Shown here: one piece after another, positions 6,061-7,664 of the stretch
Layout: the number at the start of each line of letters is the position of its first letter
Numbering within the stretch: the first letter of the stretch is position 1
NCBI GenBank assembly: GCA_947174825.1
Contig: CAMWKN010000059.1
Coordinates: forward strand, 1-7,664
Direction: 5' to 3'
Source of the DNA: an uncultured Clostridium sp.
Lineage (GTDB): Bacteria > Bacillota_A > Clostridia > Lachnospirales > Lachnospiraceae
Length of the DNA stretch: 7,664 nucleotides
Made by a program: the position numbers and the translations under genes
Notes under the pieces: model-generated
What the model was told of the DNA's origin: nothing
The model's database searches: none
Seen by the model: only the letters and a program-made list of their open reading frames with translations

Positions 6061-6399
6061 TTATCCTGCTGATTTCACATTGACATTACATACCAGTTTT
6101 TTCTTATCCACTACAGCATATACTTTCGTTTTTCCTTTTTTCTTTGCAGTTATTTTTCCATTCTTTACTGTGGCAATTTTCTTGTTTTTTACTGACCATT
6201 TTATTTTTCTTTTCTTACTTACATGAAGAACCTTAATTTTAACAGACTTTCCTACTTTCAATGTTACATTTTTTTTGCTGAGCTTTGGTTTTTTCGTTGC
6301 AGCTCTGGCTCCTGCAAAGCATGAAAAAACGCAACACACAATTACCAACAACAAAATCCCTCTGTGTTTTATCAATCTTTTTGTCGTATTCCTACTCAT
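6061..6399 (-). CDS. Secreted Ig-like (BIG2) domain protein, truncated upstream part of esterase gene
   Basis: A 112-residue product. The start at 6399 is chosen because AGGAGGT (6410-6404) lies 4 nt before it; a longer in-frame start at 6471 would add 24 residues ahead of a complete signal peptide. Residues about 1-33 are a signal peptide: basic start (TTKRLIKHR), hydrophobic core (GILLLVIVCCVF), and ARA cleavage site. Residues about 37-110 fit the BIG2 pattern (VTLKVGKSVKIKV, IKWSVKNKKIATV, NGKITAKKKGKTKVYA). The domain is extremely lysine-rich, like the Fn3-like module of the GH5 enzyme, which may tether proteins to the anionic wall. It ends directly at the TAA, after which the same frame continues into the esterase. 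Alone it would be a secreted binding module without an enzyme. Confidence 0.75.
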   Translation of the reverse strand: MSRNTTKRLIKHRGILLLVIVCCVFSCFAGARAATKKPKLSKKNVTLKVGKSVKIKVLHVSKKRKIKWSVKNKKIATVKNGKITAKKKGKTKVYAVVDKKKLVCNVNVKSAG

Positions 6400-6403
6400 A
6401 TTT

Positions 6404-6410
6404 ACCTCCT
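6404..6410 (-). promoter_or_regulatory. Ribosome binding site deciding the Ig-like/esterase start
   Basis: AGGAGGT on the minus strand, 4 nt before the ATG at 6397-6399. It rejects the longer in-frame start at 6471, which has no comparable site. Confidence 0.8.
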
Positions 6411-6484
6411 TTTTAATGCTTGTGCTATTTCTCCTATGTTCTGCAAATACCAATGCCATAATGTAAAACATGTGATATAATGAT

Positions 6485-6510
6485 AAACAAACCGAGCAAA
6501 CAAACCGGGC
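6485..6510. repeat. Tandem 13-bp repeat, candidate operator
   Basis: AAACAAACCGAGC (6485-6497) is followed immediately by AAACAAACCGGGC (6498-6510), with one mismatch. It lies between the divergent esterase and AraC-2 genes and overlaps the predicted transcription start of the esterase promoter (-10 at 6512-6517). That placement suits a regulator site. AraC-family sites are often direct repeats, although the 13-bp period is shorter than the usual spacing of about two helical turns. Confidence 0.5.
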
Positions 6511-6511
6511 A

Positions 6512-6517
6512 ATTATA
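6512..6517 (-). promoter_or_regulatory. Predicted -10 of the Ig-like/esterase promoter
   Basis: A perfect TATAAT on the minus strand, preceded by AAG. The hexamer 17 nt upstream is CTGCTT, a poor -35. The leader to the ATG at 6399 would be about 105 nt. As at the GH5 gene, a good -10 with a weak -35 beside a divergent AraC gene suggests activator control. Confidence 0.45.
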
Positions 6518-6683
6518 CTTATTTGAACACATTAAGCAGACGGAACAGCTATGCTTACGAAACATCCACAAGACCACGTGCTATATGTTCCATCATATAA
6601 CCATAAACCAGAGTTGTAAATATCCATCCACTACCACCTGATATCTAATAGCGACTTTTTTGTAATACTATCTATACTGTATG

Positions 6684-6688
6684 GGAGG
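6684..6688 (+). promoter_or_regulatory. Ribosome binding site of AraC-2
   Basis: GGAGG, 7 nt before the ATG at 6696. An upstream in-frame ATG at 6681 overlaps this site and so cannot use it. I could not find a convincing promoter for AraC-2: TATACT at 6673-6678 is too close to the ribosome site and has no -35. Confidence 0.75.
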
Positions 6689-6695
6689 AAAGAAA

Positions 6696-7523
6696 ATGAA
6701 CTCAGAATTAATTACTTTACTGGGAGATGTGAGAATTCCAGCACCCAACAAGCATTTTCATCGCATTCCAAATGAATACATTTTGTATATGATCCGAGAC
6801 GGACATATGATACTTGTCGAAAATGATGTTACTTATCCGCTCTATCCGGGAAACATTCTGCTTCTGGAACCATATTTGCCGCATTATGGCATCAGTGTCA
6901 ATTCTCTGGTTGAATATTCCTTTATTCATGTATCACTGGAAAATAATTCCACAAGATGGGATCAGGACGATCATCACAAATTAATGAAACAAATTCTTAT
7001 GAATAAAATAATGACTTTTTCTCCAGAACTTTTTCAAAATATTGTACAATTATATGAAGAATTGAAAAACGTTTATCATTCCACTTCTCCATACCGAAAT
7101 TCAAAAATGCAAAGCCTGTTTAACCTATATCTTATTAAATTACTGGAATCACAAACCAATGCTACTCTCGTTTCAGCGAATACAAATCAGAATACTGCAC
7201 ATCTTATGCGAAAACTTTCTTCCAGCGATCTATCTGATTATCTTCGGCAAAACATGCAGAAAACGATCCGAAGCCATGACCTTGAAAAGGCATTTCATCA
7301 TAATTTTGATTATATGAACCGCATTTTTAAGGCAGATTTTGGAATGACCATTTTCCAATACCTGGAAGACTATCGCATTACAGAAGCAAAAAAATTGTTG
7401 CAGACACATGCCTTTTCTATATCACAAATTGCAGAAACTCTCGGATTTTGCAATACCTATTATTTTTCCAGAGTATTCAAGAAAAAAACCGGGGTCGCTC
7501 CCAGCCACTGGAACAAAGTGTAA
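6696..7523 (+). CDS. AraC-family transcriptional regulator (AraC-2)
   Basis: A 275-residue cytosolic regulator, probably controlling the divergent Ig-like/esterase gene; the target is inferred from position. Residues about 17-80 form a cupin-type sensor domain (FHRIPNEYILYMIRDGHMIL, then LYPGNILLLEPYLPHYG). A helical linker covers about 90-170. The C-terminal part has two helix-turn-helix motifs: a poorer first one about 193-212 (SHDLEKAFHHNFDYMNRIF) and a canonical second about 241-262 (SISQIAETLGFCNTYYFSRVFKKKTG), ending APSHW, typical of the family. The start at 6696 is set by GGAGG 7 nt before it. It is intact although its likely target gene is broken by a stop codon. It shares fold but little sequence with AraC-1, so the two are not recent duplicates. 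Confidence 0.92.
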   Translation: MNSELITLLGDVRIPAPNKHFHRIPNEYILYMIRDGHMILVENDVTYPLYPGNILLLEPYLPHYGISVNSLVEYSFIHVSLENNSTRWDQDDHHKLMKQILMNKIMTFSPELFQNIVQLYEELKNVYHSTSPYRNSKMQSLFNLYLIKLLESQTNATLVSANTNQNTAHLMRKLSSSDLSDYLRQNMQKTIRSHDLEKAFHHNFDYMNRIFKADFGMTIFQYLEDYRITEAKKLLQTHAFSISQIAETLGFCNTYYFSRVFKKKTGVAPSHWNKV

Positions 7524-7582
7524 TTCTATCAAATTCACATAACAATTCCAGACGAGACTTTCCTATATAAGAACACAGAGTT

Positions 7583-7594
7583 CATTTGCGTGCG
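7583..7594. repeat. Short repeat box shared with the right flank of the nuclease gene
   Basis: CATTTGCGTGCG is identical to 1160-1171. Here it is separated from the CCACACGGAG box by only two bases, whereas at 1172-1226 a 55-bp cassette holding hairpin a and the GGACCGAAG linker lies between the same two boxes. It marks a reduced copy of the element. Confidence 0.6.
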
Positions 7595-7596
7595 AT

Positions 7597-7647
7597 CCAC
7601 ACGGAGGGCTTTTTATCGAATAGGAGGAATTTCCTATTCGATAAAAA
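7597..7647. repeat. Interspersed palindromic repeat, copy 2
   Basis: A CCACACGGAG box (7597-7606) leads into the same 38-bp palindrome as at 1240-1277, here 7610-7647, with a 16-bp stem and GGAATT loop. 49 of 51 bases match copy 1 in the same orientation. The rest of 7524-7664 holds no gene, and no clear terminator for AraC-2 was seen. Confidence 0.85.
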
Positions 7648-7664
7648 TAATACCTCGTTTCATC

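Larger units (their letters stand above)
5146..6399 (-). pseudogene. Secreted Ig-like + CE1-type esterase gene split by an in-frame TAA
   Basis: Read as one frame, codons 1-417 would encode a signal peptide, a bacterial Ig-like (BIG2) domain, a Thr/Pro-rich linker and an alpha/beta-hydrolase esterase. Codon 113 (6063-6061) is TAA. The frame is open and identical on both sides: after the stop it reads KKTSPAPATTSQ and on through the linker into the esterase without an interruption. No ribosome binding site and no ATG lie in the linker after the stop. One base substitution explains everything; no indel is needed. The alternatives are stop-codon readthrough, or a sequencing or assembly error. 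The neighbouring regulators are intact. Confidence 0.8.

Noticed and set aside
6061..6063. Frameshift as the cause of the split esterase gene
   Set aside because: Both halves are in the same frame, so a single stop codon accounts for the break.
6673..6678. TATACT as the -10 of AraC-2
   Set aside because: Transcription would begin inside the ribosome binding site and no -35 is present 16-18 nt upstream.
1..7664. CRISPR array, tRNA or rRNA genes
   Set aside because: No regularly spaced direct repeats, cloverleaf or rRNA-like sequence was seen on either strand.

Overview
The window looks like a Gram-positive, low-GC gut or rumen anaerobe of the Lachnospiraceae (Roseburia, Coprococcus, Butyrivibrio or Lachnospira-like). 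The grounds are strong AGGAGG ribosome binding sites, AT-rich coding sequence, secreted glycoside enzymes carrying lysine-rich Ig-like or Fn3-like modules, and AraC-type regulators next to each enzyme. I cannot name the species from sequence alone.

Layout. (1) 1-245: a non-coding flank packed with stem-loops. (2) 258-1010 (+): an orphan protein with a PD-(D/E)XK-like nuclease signature of the form E...D-x8-E-x-Q and a C-terminal winged-helix-like segment. (3) 1011-1417: a second non-coding flank holding at least six consecutive stem-loops, including a 38-bp near-perfect palindrome and the probable terminator of the next gene. (4) 1418-4045 (-): a large secreted GH5 endoglucanase-type enzyme with a C-terminal Fn3-like module. 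(5) 4248-5177 (+): an AraC-family regulator transcribed divergently from the GH5 gene. (6) 5146-6399 (-): one ancestral secreted Ig-like plus CE1-type esterase gene, now split by a single in-frame TAA at 6061-6063. (7) 6696-7523 (+): a second AraC-family regulator, divergent from the esterase gene. (8) 7524-7664: a non-coding tail with a second copy of the 38-bp palindrome.

How it works together. The window has two 'secreted carbohydrate-active enzyme / divergent AraC regulator' pairs back to back: GH5 with AraC-1, and esterase with AraC-2. Both enzyme genes have a good TATAAT -10 and no convincing -35, which fits activator dependence. The likely role is regulated plant cell-wall polysaccharide breakdown at the cell surface, with the esterase now probably inactivated.

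The most unusual part is the left third. Two diverged copies of a roughly 125-nt element with three stem-loops flank the orphan nuclease-like gene in opposite orientation, both facing inward. Their first hairpin aligns without gaps over 33 nt and differs by four compensatory base-pair changes and two changes to or from G.T wobble, with no change that breaks a pair. A shorter remnant and a near-identical palindrome recur at the right end, so these are modular interspersed repeats. Whether the nuclease-like protein acts on them is an open hypothesis.
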